Shown here: positions 53,417 to 62,367 of the stretch, piece after piece
Layout of the letters: every line of letters starts with the position of its first letter
Numbering within the stretch: the first letter of the stretch is position 1
NCBI GenBank assembly: GCA_041395385.1
Contig: JAWLAN010000017.1
Span: 45,944-109,943, forward strand
Length of the DNA: 64,000 bases
Direction: 5' to 3'
DNA from: JAJVHZ01 sp041395385
GTDB taxonomy: Bacteria > Pseudomonadota > Gammaproteobacteria > JAJPIJ01
Notes under the pieces: generated by a model
Databases searched by the model: none
What the model saw: only the letters and a program-made list of their open reading frames with translations
Told to the model about the DNA's origin: nothing
Made by a program: the position numbers and the translations under genes

Positions 53417-54069
53417 TGGGCCGGTACGGGCGCCGGTAGAGCCGCCGGCGCCTCGACCGGGGCGGTCGCGGGCGCGGCTTCGCCAGTGCCGAATTCCACC
53501 CTCGGGGCCGTGGAGATCTCCGCCTCGTTTTCGACCGTGAAGTTCGGTTTCACCTTCATGCCGAAGAGCATCGCGGTGAGATTGACGGGGAACTGCCGCA
53601 CGGTGGTGTTGTACTCCTGCACGCTTTCGATATAACGCTTGCGGGCGACGGCGATTCGGTTCTCCGTGCCCTCGAGCTGGGCCTGCAGATCCTGGAACAG
53701 GGCGTCGGATCTCAGTTGCGGATAGTTCTCCGTCACCACCAGCAGCCGCGAAAGCGCGCTGCTGAGCTCGCCCTGCGCCTGCTGGAACTGCGTGAAGGCG
53801 CCCTCGTCGTTCAGCAGCTCCGGCGTGGCCTGGATGCTGCCGACCTTGGCGCGCGCCTCGGTCACGCGGATGAGGACGTCCTTCTCCTGCGCCGCGTAGC
53901 CCTTCACCGTGTTGACCAGGTTGGGGATGAGATCGGCTCGCCGCTGGTATTGATTGACCACCTCGGCCCACGCCCCCTTCACGCCCTCGTCCATCGACTG
54001 CAGCCTGTTGTAACCGCAGCCGCCAAGCAGCGTCGCGAGCGCGAATGTCATCAGTAAACGGATTCTCAT
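53413..54069 (-). CDS. lemA: LemA-family lipoprotein
   Basis: A 218-residue protein with a lipobox (LGGC, cysteine near residue 18). The LemA core is YNRLQSMDEGVKGAWAEVVNQYQRRADLIPNLVNTVKGYA, RVTEARAKVG and YPQLRSDALFQDLQAQLEGTENRIAVARKRYIESVQEYN. The tail is Ala/Pro-rich. LemA proteins sit in the envelope and their function is unclear. It overlaps the downstream TPM gene by four bases. Confidence 0.92.
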   Translation of the reverse strand: MRIRLLMTFALATLLGGCGYNRLQSMDEGVKGAWAEVVNQYQRRADLIPNLVNTVKGYAAQEKDVLIRVTEARAKVGSIQATPELLNDEGAFTQFQQAQGELSSALSRLLVVTENYPQLRSDALFQDLQAQLEGTENRIAVARKRYIESVQEYNTTVRQFPVNLTAMLFGMKVKPNFTVENEAEISTAPRVEFGTGEAAPATAPVEAPAALPAPVPAQ

Positions 54070-54173
54070 CGCCGAGACCTCCTCTTGTCATGGTGACCGC
54101 ATGGCTGCTGACGAATATAGGGACGCCACCCCGCCGCCACAAGGGGGCCGGATCGGCCCGGCGGCCGCGGTGC

Positions 54174-55559
54174 TCAGGCGAGCCGTTGCAGCAATTCCTC
54201 CTGCAGGGCATGCAGCGCTGCCGTGCGTTCGGTCTCGGGGGCAGGAGCGCCCGGGGCGGTCAGCGTCGACCACTCGGGGTGGTGGCGCGCGCGTCGCAAC
54301 GCCGCCGGCAGGTCGGCGCCCTGCCATGGCGCGCGTGCCGCTTCGCCCTTCAACTCGACCTGGCTCAGGCTGGCATGACCACGCCGCAGCAGGGCGTCGA
54401 TCAACTGCAGCTCGCGCGCGGCCAGCACCCGCAGCGTGTTCTCGTCCACACGCAGGTCGACGTAGCCGCGCAGGCGATCCAGCAGCTTGCGGCCGAATCG
54501 ATCGACGGTGCTCCACAGCGCGCCGATGGTGGCCCCCAGCGTGGCCGCCATACCCAGGCTCAGGCCGCCGGTGATGACATCGATGCCCACGCCTACGGCG
54601 GCCCCCTTGACCGCGCCGGTGCCCGCGGACAGGCCGAAGCGGCGCAGCGTCTCCGGCGCGAACAGATCCATCTGCCAGCGGCCGTTTTCGATGGCGAGCC
54701 GCTCGGCGACCACGTCATCGGAGCGGAAGGCGAACATTTCCATGAGCTGCCGGATGCAGCGTTGCTCGCGCTCGCGCACGCGCTCCTGCAGCCAGGCGCT
54801 CTCGGCATTCATCTCGGCGGCATTCTCTGCGCGCACGCGGCGGGCGGCGCTCGCCGTGTCCACGAGCAGGTCGGCCACGGTGGCGGCGGCCGAACGCCTC
54901 AGCGCCTGCCATGCCGCCTCGCGCTCCTCGATGAGCTGCTGCAGCAGATCGTATTGCGGCGCCAGCATCGCCTGGACCGCCTCGTAAAGCCGGCGCTCGT
55001 CGGCGGGGTCGAACAGCACGGTGTCGAAGGCGACCACGGCGTGCAGGCCGATGCGTGCGAGGTGCTCGCGCCATGCGGCCTCCCTGGATTCCGCGCTGCC
55101 GGTGAAATTCAGCACCGGGATCAACGGCCGCGCGGCCAGGCCGAGCACCGTGAGCTCGTCGCGGTGCCTGCCGAGCATCGGTTCGCGCGCGTCGATCACG
55201 TAGAGCAGCACGTCGCAGTCCAGCACCTGGCGCAGCACCTTCGCCTCCTGCTCGAGATCGCCGCGCGCCGCGGCGCTGTCGAGAAAGGCCCGGATGCGGT
55301 CGATGCCGTCGCCGCGCTCGCGGTATTCCTCGAGCAGCGCCAGCAGCGTGGCGGAGTCCTCGAGGCCCGGCGTGTCGTACAGGTCCACGCGCGGCCTGCC
55401 GCCGACCATGAGGCTGGTGGCTTCCACGTGGCGCGTCGTGCCCGGCCTCGCCGAGATCTCCCCGAACGCGACGTCGCGCGTCAGCGTGCGCAGCAGCGAG
55501 GTCTTGCCGGTGTTGGTATGGCCGACGATGGCCACGCGCAGCGTCGTCTCGCCGTTCAT
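54174..55559 (-). CDS. GTPase with DUF3482 C-terminal domain
   Basis: A 461-residue protein with a GTPase domain: G1 GHTNTGKT (13-20), G3 DTPG (62-65) and a coherent switch region (EISARPGTTRHVEA). The C-terminal half (about 245-461) is DUF3482, with a short glycine-rich stretch (GTGAVKGAAVGVGIDVITGGLSLGMAATLGATIGALW) that looks membrane-associated. It is co-encoded with DUF2868 upstream (overlap of four bases). Function is unknown, but the pair is conserved among proteobacteria. Confidence 0.88.
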   Translation of the reverse strand: MNGETTLRVAIVGHTNTGKTSLLRTLTRDVAFGEISARPGTTRHVEATSLMVGGRPRVDLYDTPGLEDSATLLALLEEYRERGDGIDRIRAFLDSAAARGDLEQEAKVLRQVLDCDVLLYVIDAREPMLGRHRDELTVLGLAARPLIPVLNFTGSAESREAAWREHLARIGLHAVVAFDTVLFDPADERRLYEAVQAMLAPQYDLLQQLIEEREAAWQALRRSAAATVADLLVDTASAARRVRAENAAEMNAESAWLQERVREREQRCIRQLMEMFAFRSDDVVAERLAIENGRWQMDLFAPETLRRFGLSAGTGAVKGAAVGVGIDVITGGLSLGMAATLGATIGALWSTVDRFGRKLLDRLRGYVDLRVDENTLRVLAARELQLIDALLRRGHASLSQVELKGEAARAPWQGADLPAALRRARHHPEWSTLTAPGAPAPETERTAALHALQEELLQRLA

Positions 55560-57073
55560 GTCCGCCCGCCCGCGTCCTGCAGGTCGTTGCGCGCCAGCAG
55601 GAAGTTGCGCAGTTCCTCGGCGTCGTCGAGATCGAGCACGAGTATGTGGCCGGCCTCGAAGCCGGCGGCGGTGGCGATCCGGCGCCAGTCGCCCTCGCGC
55701 TCCCGGCAGGCCGCCTCGTCCAGGCGCAGCGCCGTGCGCGCCCGCTGCGTCAGCAGCAGTGCGATCGGCCCGTGATGCGCCGCGCGACAGTCGCGCAGCA
55801 CCCTGGCCATGCCGCGGTCGGGCGATGCGGTCAGCGAGCAGACCACCAGCAGCGACAAGGGATGGTCCTGCAGAGCCTTCAGGCGCTGCAGCGCCGAGTC
55901 CAGGTTGGCGCGATCGGCGGCGATGCCGAGGTCGCGGGCGCCGGCGGCAAGCGCCGGCGGCCAGCCCGTGGCCGGCGGATCGATCTCGATGCCGAGCACC
56001 GCCGTCTCGCGCGCGATGGGTAGCCGGGCCGCGCGCGGCTCCCGGGGCCTGGCGCCTGCCGCGCCGGTGTCGGCATCGACGATGCCGATCTGCCGGCTGG
56101 CCGGCATCAGACGCGGTCGCAGCCGCGCGTAGCCGGGCAGCTCGAGATCCAGCCGATAGCGGCCGCGGCTGTGCCTGAGCATCAACAGCGAGATCACCAG
56201 CAGGGCGGCGCGCGGCAGCATGCCGTAGGCGAGGAGGCTGCCGACGAGGAGGGCCGACCAGCCGCGGCGCGCGCCGGGCGGCGGCGGGCGATCCGCGGCG
56301 CGGCGGCTGGCGACGATCGTCTCTCGATCGAGTGAACCCAGGCCCAGCCGGGCCGGAAGGTCCTGCAGCCTCTCGGTGAGCCTTATGAAGGCCTCCTCGG
56401 GCAGGATGGTCGTCTCCCAGACGAAGTCGAACTGGCGTGCGCTCAGCATCAGCAGCGTCACCGCGAGCATGCCGCCGAGCGCGGCCAGCCAGAAGGCGTG
56501 CAGCAGGGCGCTCAGCCCCCAGCGGCCGAGCGCGCCGCTGCCGATGACGCTCATCCAGGTCGACTGCGCGCTGCGCTGCACGTTGCCCGCGACCGTAGAG
56601 GCGAGCGTGCGCGCGAGCGCCTCGAACGGCGCCCGCAGCGGTGTCGGCGGCAGATGGCTGCCGGAGAAAGAGAAGGGCAGGGAGACGAGCCACAGCAGCA
56701 ACGCGAGCGTGTGTACGCCGAGCAGCGCCACCAGCACCCAGTAGAAATTGACCAGGCCGGCGTGGTCGGGGTTAAGGGTGGAGCGGGCCGCGGCGGCGCC
56801 GATCAGGGCGCCGAACAGGACCAGTGCCCAGGCGGCGCGCCGCATCGCCTGCTGCAGACCGCCAAGCGCGCGCGGCAGGTCGGCGCTCTGCGCCAGCGCC
56901 GCGGCACGATTCAGCACCCGGGTCTCGAACTCCCCGCCCTGCGCGACCGCCGCAAGCTCCGCGTGGGTGACGTCCACCGGGCTGCCGCCGGGTTCCTCGA
57001 TGCGGCGCCACGCCTCGGCAAGCAGACGACGTTGAAACGGGGTGGTCACGCGTTGGGCGGAGGCGTCGGCCAT
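55556..57073 (-). CDS. DUF2868 membrane protein
   Basis: A 505-residue protein starting MADASAQRVTTPFQRRLLAEAW. It has several membrane segments: AWALVLFGALIGAAAA, LVNFYWVLVALLGVHTLALLLWLVSLP, HAFWLAALGGMLAVTLLMLSA, GWSALLVGSLLAYGMLPRAALLVISLLM. The C-terminal region (about 320-505) is soluble. It belongs to DUF2868, which is nearly always next to DUF3482 GTPase genes. Together they may form an envelope-linked GTPase pair; the role is not known. Confidence 0.88.
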   Translation of the reverse strand: MADASAQRVTTPFQRRLLAEAWRRIEEPGGSPVDVTHAELAAVAQGGEFETRVLNRAAALAQSADLPRALGGLQQAMRRAAWALVLFGALIGAAAARSTLNPDHAGLVNFYWVLVALLGVHTLALLLWLVSLPFSFSGSHLPPTPLRAPFEALARTLASTVAGNVQRSAQSTWMSVIGSGALGRWGLSALLHAFWLAALGGMLAVTLLMLSARQFDFVWETTILPEEAFIRLTERLQDLPARLGLGSLDRETIVASRRAADRPPPPGARRGWSALLVGSLLAYGMLPRAALLVISLLMLRHSRGRYRLDLELPGYARLRPRLMPASRQIGIVDADTGAAGARPREPRAARLPIARETAVLGIEIDPPATGWPPALAAGARDLGIAADRANLDSALQRLKALQDHPLSLLVVCSLTASPDRGMARVLRDCRAAHHGPIALLLTQRARTALRLDEAACREREGDWRRIATAAGFEAGHILVLDLDDAEELRNFLLARNDLQDAGGRT

Positions 57074-57229
57074 GACTCGGGCAGTGTACTGAAAACCGAC
57101 GCCTGGGGCCGCGCGGCGCGGGGATGGCGCGGCGCGCCCGGGGGGATGTGTCTCGGCGAGGGGCGAAGTTCGGCCACTTGGCGGCAGCGCGAGCCTGGCC
57201 CGCGGTGCGGCACGGGACTCAGAGCGGGC

Positions 57230-57886
57230 TCAGGGTCGGACGAACAGCGGATCCTCGAGCAGGGATAGGGCCAGCGTCTCGGCGGGCGGACGGCGGACAC
57301 CGTTCAGGCGCTTGCTCCAGTAGCGGTCGCTGAGTTCTGAAACCATCACGAGCTTGGTGCGGCTGCTCGTCGCATGGACGAATCTGCCGTTGCCCAGGTA
57401 GATGCCCACGTGTGAGAACGGCCTGCCGTTGGTATTGAAGAAGACCAGATCCCCCGGCCGGCGGTCGTCGGTCTCCACCGTGGGCAGTGCCGCAGCCATC
57501 TCCCGGGCGCTGCGCGGAAGCTCGACGCCAAAGTGACCGAAGACATAACGCACGAAGCCGCTGCAGTCGAAACCCTCGGCCGGCGTCGTGCCGCCATAGC
57601 GGTAGCGCGTGCCGGTGAGGCTGAGGGCATAGGCCAGGGTGTCGGAGGACTCGGAGGAGTCGAAGGAATCGTATTCGGAATCGAACAGTACGCGCGCCTG
57701 CTGCTGCGCGCCGCGATCGATCGCGGCGGACCCCGCGGTTTCAGAAGGGTCGGACTTGGCAACCCGGCCTGCTGCCAGCGCCTCGTCACGAACGAAAGGC
57801 AGGCTGGCGTTACAGCCACTCAACAGTGCGCCCAACAGGGCGCAGCAGCCCCATCTCGTTGAAATCGGGAGTCTCACGGCACTCAA
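57230..57886 (-). CDS. NlpC/P60 family lipoprotein endopeptidase
   Basis: A 218-residue protein with a lipobox (LSGC, C25). The NlpC/P60 domain (about 85-195) has catalytic C108 in GFDCSGFVRYVF, H159 in PFSHVGIYLG and H171 in RFVHATSS. It cleaves peptide stems of peptidoglycan and resembles MepS/Spr. It is not overlapping the DUF2868 gene; 156 bases separate them. The 57,887-58,127 gap upstream is divergent to the LEA14 gene. Confidence 0.93.
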   Translation of the reverse strand: MSAVRLPISTRWGCCALLGALLSGCNASLPFVRDEALAAGRVAKSDPSETAGSAAIDRGAQQQARVLFDSEYDSFDSSESSDTLAYALSLTGTRYRYGGTTPAEGFDCSGFVRYVFGHFGVELPRSAREMAAALPTVETDDRRPGDLVFFNTNGRPFSHVGIYLGNGRFVHATSSRTKLVMVSELSDRYWSKRLNGVRRPPAETLALSLLEDPLFVRP

Positions 57887-58127
57887 CCCCTTTTCGTATT
57901 TGTGACAATGCTAGCACATTTCCCGCCCGGCGAGCCTGTCGGCGGGGAAGGTTGCTGCGGTGCGCCAAAGGGCGAGTATCGCCAGGGGTCGCTGCGTGCG
58001 CGTTGATGCGTGTCATGGCCGGAGTGTCGATCGCCGCTACTATTCACTCGTTGTTCATGGGCGGCCACCCACACTCCGTCGCCGTGATCGCGCCCGTCCC
58101 GGCCAGTGGTTGCAGAGGGGAGAAGTC

Positions 58128-58640
58128 ATGCGAATGATAAAGCACACGTTGCTGGCGCTGGCGTTGGCCGCGCTCGCGGCCTGCGGCGGCCTGCCGAGCA
58201 AGATCGATCCGCCGTCGGTGTCGCTGTCCGGGCTGCGCATCGTCGACATGAACCTGCTCGAGCAGACCTTTGCGATCAAGCTGCGCGTAAAGAACCCCAA
58301 CGACTTCGACATCCCGATCCACGGCCTGACCTATGCGCTGGAGCTGAACGGTCAGGAGGTCGCGCAGGGCGTGAACAATCAGTCGGTCACCTTCCCGGCG
58401 CTGGGCGAGGAGTTCGTAGAGGTCAACGCGACCACCAACCTTCCCACCATACTCAATCAGCTCGTCGAAATGTCGCGCAGCGGCATGAACGCGAGTTACC
58501 GCGTGCACGGCAGTTTCCGCGCCGGCAAGGGCGTGCAGGGCTACGTGCCGATCCCCTTCGATCAGAAGGGCGAGGTCGGCCTGGGCGGGCTCATGGACCT
58601 GGGCAAGCAGAAGCCGGCGCCTGGCAAGGAATACCTGTAG
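58128..58640 (+). CDS. LEA14-type lipoprotein, first of tandem pair
   Basis: A 170-residue protein with a signal/lipobox LAAC (MRMIKHTLLALALAALAAC). The LEA_2 (WHy-like) domain starts PPSVSLSGLRIVDMNLLEQTFAIKLRVKNPNDFDIPIHGLTYALELNG and is diagnostic. It ends RAGKGVQGYVPIPFDQKGEVGLGGL. A GAGGGGAGAAG ribosome site precedes it. In other bacteria these proteins are annotated as water-stress or LEA-related; the true role is not known. The second copy follows by 26 bases. Confidence 0.88.
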   Translation: MRMIKHTLLALALAALAACGGLPSKIDPPSVSLSGLRIVDMNLLEQTFAIKLRVKNPNDFDIPIHGLTYALELNGQEVAQGVNNQSVTFPALGEEFVEVNATTNLPTILNQLVEMSRSGMNASYRVHGSFRAGKGVQGYVPIPFDQKGEVGLGGLMDLGKQKPAPGKEYL

Positions 58641-58666
58641 CCGCCCGCCCGTCGCGCACACCCGGC

Positions 58667-59209
58667 ATGAGGATCCGCAGACCGTCGCTCGTTGGCACGC
58701 TGCAGGCATTGCACCTGCTGTGCGCGTGCCTGCTGCTCGGCGCGGGAACGGCGATCGCGCTGCCGGCGGACATGGAGCCGCCGACGCTGAAGCTGGCGGG
58801 TATCCGCGTCATCGACCTCAACCCCGAGCGGCAGACCTTCGCGGTCAAGCTGCTGGTCGGCAATCCCAACATGTTCGACATTCCGCTGCACAGCCTGGAC
58901 TGCCACCTCGAGATCAACGGCCAGTCCTTCGCCCACGGAACCCGCGATCAGCCGATCACGCTGCCGGGAGGCGGCGAGCAGGTGGTGGAACTGCGGGCCG
59001 TCACGTCGATGAACGAACTGCTCCGGCAGATCCAGACGATGGTCGCCGAGGGCGACACCTCGGCCTCGTATCGCATCCACGGCGACCTCCGCGTCGGTGA
59101 TGGCACCGTGCCCATGCCTTTCGACCAGCGCGGCGAGCTCGATCTGCGCGAGCTGATGGGCCTCGGCCGGGACCGCGCGCCGCCCGCGCCGGAGCCAGAA
59201 TACATCTGA
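58667..59209 (+). CDS. LEA14-type exported protein, second of tandem pair
   Basis: A 180-residue paralogue of the upstream gene. It has an N-terminal signal (LQALHLLCACLLLGAGTAIALPADM) but a less clear lipobox. The LEA_2 domain is PPTLKLAGIRVIDLNPERQTFAVKLLVGNPNMFDIPLHSLDCHLEINGQ. The pair thus gives two exported proteins, the first anchored by lipid. The end is RDRAPPAPEPEYI, similar to the first copy's PGKEYL end. Confidence 0.88.
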   Translation: MRIRRPSLVGTLQALHLLCACLLLGAGTAIALPADMEPPTLKLAGIRVIDLNPERQTFAVKLLVGNPNMFDIPLHSLDCHLEINGQSFAHGTRDQPITLPGGGEQVVELRAVTSMNELLRQIQTMVAEGDTSASYRIHGDLRVGDGTVPMPFDQRGELDLRELMGLGRDRAPPAPEPEYI

Positions 59210-59223
59210 GGGCGCGTCGAGCC

Positions 59224-60090
59224 TCACCGGAGCGTCGCGGCGAAGGCGGGCTCGCACGCCTGCAGCGCCTCGGCGATCCGCTGCAACGCCTCCCGCGCGC
59301 CGGCCGCGATGCCGAGCTGCCCGGGCTGCGACACCTGCGGTTCACGGGTGTTGATCCGTATGAGCGGTGCGCCCAGCGCGTCGCCGATCCGCCTGACGGT
59401 CGGGACGGCGGTGCCCGCGCCGAGCTCGATGATGACGGGCCGCGCCGTGCGCTCGAGCCAGCGATCGAAGTGCCGGCGCTGAACCCCGGCGCGGACGCCT
59501 ATCCATGCGTCGTCGCCGAACATGAGCACGTTGGGGCGGGCCAGCCCGCCGCAGGCGCCGCAGCGCGGGGGCTCCGAGGTCAGCCGGCAGCGCGCGGCAT
59601 CGATCACCGGCGCATAGTCGCTGCCGGCCCAGATGAGCTCGCAACACGGCGCCAGGCACTGGAGATGATGTATCGATCCGTGCACCTCGTAGATGGCGTC
59701 GTCGGGAAAACCGGCAGTCTGGAACTGCCCGTCGACGTTGCTGGTGAGCACGAACGCGCCATCCGGCAGGATCCGGGCGATCGCGCGCAGCAACCCGAAA
59801 CCGGCGTGCGGCCGGGTGGCGCGATAGAGGTTGAGGCGATGGCCATAGAAACCCCAGGCGAGTTCCGGATCGGCGTGAAAGGTGTCGGGACTGGCGAACT
59901 CCTCGAACCGCAGGCCCGCCGCGCCGAGTGCGGGGTATGCCCGCCAGAAGCCCTCCGTCCCGCGAAAATCGGGCAGGCCGGAATCCACGCCCATGCCGGC
60001 GCCGGCGGTGATCAGCAGGCCGGAGGCCGCGGCGATGCGCGCGGCCGCGAGCCGGCAGGCCTCTTCGTTGGTGCGTGACGGATCCGTCAA
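59224..60090 (-). CDS. SIR2-family NAD-dependent deacylase
   Basis: A 288-residue sirtuin with a TTG start. No ATG or GTG lies nearby and GGGGAGG is placed four bases upstream. Motifs: GAGMGVDSGLPDFRG (NAD), TSNVDGQF (variant of TQNxD; N118, D120), catalytic H137 in YEVHGSIHH, and zinc cysteines C145/C149 and C177/C180. FGDDAWIGVRAGVQ replaces the usual FGE. It may remove acyl groups from lysines. It lies convergent with the second LEA14 gene. Confidence 0.87.
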   Translation of the reverse strand: MTDPSRTNEEACRLAAARIAAASGLLITAGAGMGVDSGLPDFRGTEGFWRAYPALGAAGLRFEEFASPDTFHADPELAWGFYGHRLNLYRATRPHAGFGLLRAIARILPDGAFVLTSNVDGQFQTAGFPDDAIYEVHGSIHHLQCLAPCCELIWAGSDYAPVIDAARCRLTSEPPRCGACGGLARPNVLMFGDDAWIGVRAGVQRRHFDRWLERTARPVIIELGAGTAVPTVRRIGDALGAPLIRINTREPQVSQPGQLGIAAGAREALQRIAEALQACEPAFAATLR

Positions 60091-60259
60091 CGGGCCTCCC
60101 CGGGCGTCTGCGTAAGGAGCAATGGTAATCGCGTCGCCGTCAGAGTGCCGCACGCCGCGGCGGCCGCGGTCACGGCAGGTTGAACGTGCACGGCTGGGGG
60201 CGCACGCGGGCTCCCGACAGGATTGCCACCGCACGGTCATCGCGTGCGGCCGACGGAAA

Positions 60260-60850
60260 ATGAACATGCGCATCATCGCCATCTGCCTGTTGGCCGTTCT
60301 GGCCTTTGGCCGTTCGCCGCAGGCGGCCACGCTCGGGGAGATCGCCAGGGGAGAACCGCCTTCCGCCGAGCCGGTGGCGCTGGTCAGCCTGTTCATCGAG
60401 GCCGATGCCGACGGCCTGCAGACCAGCGGCGAGCACTGGCCGCTCGTGCAGCGGTTTGCGATCTGGCAGGACGCGCCCGGGTGGGACACGGTGACGGTGG
60501 TGACCTCGGCGCGCCTGCTCGGCTCCCGCATCGAGGGCGATGTGGCCCGCGTGCGGGTGCGTTACGGTGTGCTCGGGATCATGTACGAGGGCGAGCACGG
60601 CAATCCGAACCTCGAGGCGCTCCCCGCGACCACGCAGGAGATCGAATACACGCTGGAGCGGCAGGGCGGCGCGTGGAAGATCGTCGCGCCGCAGGACGGG
60701 CCGCGCATTTCCGTGCGCCACGCGCTCGAGGTGCGATACGCGAAGTACTGCGGCGCGCACGACTGCGAGCGTGAGCCGGCCATCCGGGCGCTCCGGCACG
60801 AGGGACAGTCCGGTCCGTTCAGGCTGGAACCTCTGCCCGCGCATCCATGA
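60260..60850 (+). CDS. Small exported protein of unknown function
   Basis: A 196-residue protein starting MNMRIIAICLLAVLAFGRSPQAATL, a signal peptide with cleavage likely near AA-T. The rest includes SLFIEADADGLQTSGEHWPLVQRFAIWQDAPGWDTV and VVTSARLLGSRIEGDVARVRVRYGVLGIMYEG, reading as a small alpha/beta NTF2-like fold. It resembles the 16,419 gene in general layout but not closely in sequence. No known family was recognised with confidence. Confidence 0.65.
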   Translation: MNMRIIAICLLAVLAFGRSPQAATLGEIARGEPPSAEPVALVSLFIEADADGLQTSGEHWPLVQRFAIWQDAPGWDTVTVVTSARLLGSRIEGDVARVRVRYGVLGIMYEGEHGNPNLEALPATTQEIEYTLERQGGAWKIVAPQDGPRISVRHALEVRYAKYCGAHDCEREPAIRALRHEGQSGPFRLEPLPAHP

Positions 60851-61019
60851 CCGTGAACTCCCGGCGGCGTCGAGGGTCGGAATGACGTCGCCCGCCCGTT
60901 CCGTTTCCGGGCCCAATGCGGCGGGCGCCCGAGGCGCCGGTGGTGATGATCTGGATCATCGTCGGTCACGCATCGGGCATTAGTGTAGTATTCAATCAAT
61001 CGAGTCGAGGAGCCGAGCG

Positions 61020-61571
61020 ATGCCAGGAATCAGATCGTTTGCCGGTGGCGTAGCCGCCATGGGATTCGGGGCCGCGGTGGTGGCGGCTGCACTGCAGATC
61101 TCCGCCGCGAACGCCGGGGACGGCGCGGGCGTGGCGCCGCCGCCCGATGCGAAGTTCTATCGCGTCGAGGGCGGCAAGGTCGACGCCGCCACGATGCGCG
61201 GCTGGCAGGTCTATCATCGGACCTGTTACGTCTGCCACGGCGTGGATGCGAACGGCACGGACGTGGCGCCGAGTCTCGTCGAACGTGTCAAGAACATGAG
61301 CGCCGTGGAGTTCGCCAATCTCGTGCTCAATCGCTATCGCATCGTCATGCCAATGGACGAGGCGACGGCCGAGGGTAGCTCCGCCTGGCGCGAGGCGATG
61401 ATCGAGGAGATGCGGCGGCACGAGCGCGGCGAGAGTGGCGAACTGATCATGCCGGCCTGGGAACAGAGCTTCCGCGTGCGGCCGCACCTGATGGACGTCT
61501 TCGGTTATCTTCAGGCGCGCGCCGATGGCGTGCTCGGCACGGGAGAGCCCGAGCTCATTCAGGGCGAGTAG
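61020..61571 (+). CDS. c-type cytochrome
   Basis: A 183-residue exported cytochrome c with one heme site, CYVCH (C69, C72, H73), and a probable methionine ligand M144 in LIMPAWEQ. The signal peptide is about residues 1-33. The segment APPPDAKFYRVEGGKVDAATMRGWQVYHRTC resembles cytochromes linked to PQQ-dependent alcohol/methanol oxidation, which is a loose inference. There is no dehydrogenase gene nearby. A TAGTAT (60986-60991) is a weak candidate -10. Confidence 0.85.
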   Translation: MPGIRSFAGGVAAMGFGAAVVAAALQISAANAGDGAGVAPPPDAKFYRVEGGKVDAATMRGWQVYHRTCYVCHGVDANGTDVAPSLVERVKNMSAVEFANLVLNRYRIVMPMDEATAEGSSAWREAMIEEMRRHERGESGELIMPAWEQSFRVRPHLMDVFGYLQARADGVLGTGEPELIQGE

Positions 61572-61872
61572 CGCCGGCTGACGGCGCTCGCGGGAAGCGC
61601 GACGGCGGCTCACGTGCGCCGCGTCGGCGTCCGCGCGTCGGCCCGGACCCTGCTCGCTGGCCGTGCGCCGGCCCGGCGATTGATTCACCGCCGGGCGTCG
61701 CGTCGGCCCTCGCTACCTCACGTCTGATCGCCGCATGTGGCTTCGGTGCGAAATCAGCGTGCGGCACACAGTCGGTTTCCGGCGAAGGCCGGCCTTCAAC
61801 GCGCCCGATCGGTGCCGCGCCGGAGTCCCGAATCCCCTATGAGGCAAACGCTGCGCGCAGATCCGCGCGGGC
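61572..61872. other. Intergenic region between two convergent cytochrome genes
   Basis: A 301-base GC-rich gap with no convincing gene, no clear terminator and no promoter. A weak hairpin GCGCC-GGCTGA-CGGCGC lies just after the first cytochrome. A 62-codon open frame at 61,737-61,925 lacks a start site and any recognisable protein and is not called. Confidence 0.6.
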
Positions 61873-62367
61873 TCACGGGCCGGCGGGCGCCGGTTTGCGC
61901 GCGTGCTCGGCCAGATACTCGTTGATGGCGACGATCTCCGCCGCGGTGGGTTCGGCGAACTTCATGTTGCTGTACGTGGCCATCCAGCGCAGCCGCATGC
62001 GCATGCGTTCGACGACGGGGAACCATCCCTCGGCGCTGTGTTGGTCGGGGGTGGGAAGACCGTGACACTGGGTGCAGTAGCGATTGAGCAGCTTGGCGCC
62101 CTCGGAGTCCGGCTCGGGCAGGTCCTGTATGTCGGCCGAGCGCGGCATGACGCCCCCCATCATCAGCCCTTCCACCCAGCCACGGGGCGCCTCGCCCGGG
62201 GCGGTGCTGTACCCCGGCAGCATGTCGGCCTTCGGCGGCGCGACACCGTCGCCGCCTGCGGAAGGGTCGGTGCCAATCACGTCGCCGGCGGGCCGGATCT
62301 CCTCGGCATGCGATGGCAGCAGCACGAACCCCAGGAGTATCAGGGCGTAATGGAGGCAACGCGTCAT
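61873..62367 (-). CDS. c-type cytochrome, small, facing the first
   Basis: A 164-residue exported cytochrome c starting MTRCLHYALILLGFVLLPSHAEEI. The heme site is YCTQCH (C98, C101, H102) in RYCTQCHGLPTPDQH. A methionine in TYSNMKF may ligate the heme (residue about 135). It lies convergent with the 61,020 cytochrome. The two share no close similarity. It could carry electrons from a dehydrogenase to a terminal oxidase. Confidence 0.83.
   Translation of the reverse strand: MTRCLHYALILLGFVLLPSHAEEIRPAGDVIGTDPSAGGDGVAPPKADMLPGYSTAPGEAPRGWVEGLMMGGVMPRSADIQDLPEPDSEGAKLLNRYCTQCHGLPTPDQHSAEGWFPVVERMRMRLRWMATYSNMKFAEPTAAEIVAINEYLAEHARKPAPAGP

Noticed and set aside
60940..60970. GATGATCTGGAT shared between the region before the cytochrome gene and the PAS gene (63738-63752)
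   Set aside because: The match is only about twelve bases and not flanked by more similarity; chance is the best explanation.
61737..61925. Small open frame of 62 codons between the two cytochromes
   Set aside because: No ribosome site, no homology and Arg-rich composition; it ends inside the neighbouring gene on the other strand.
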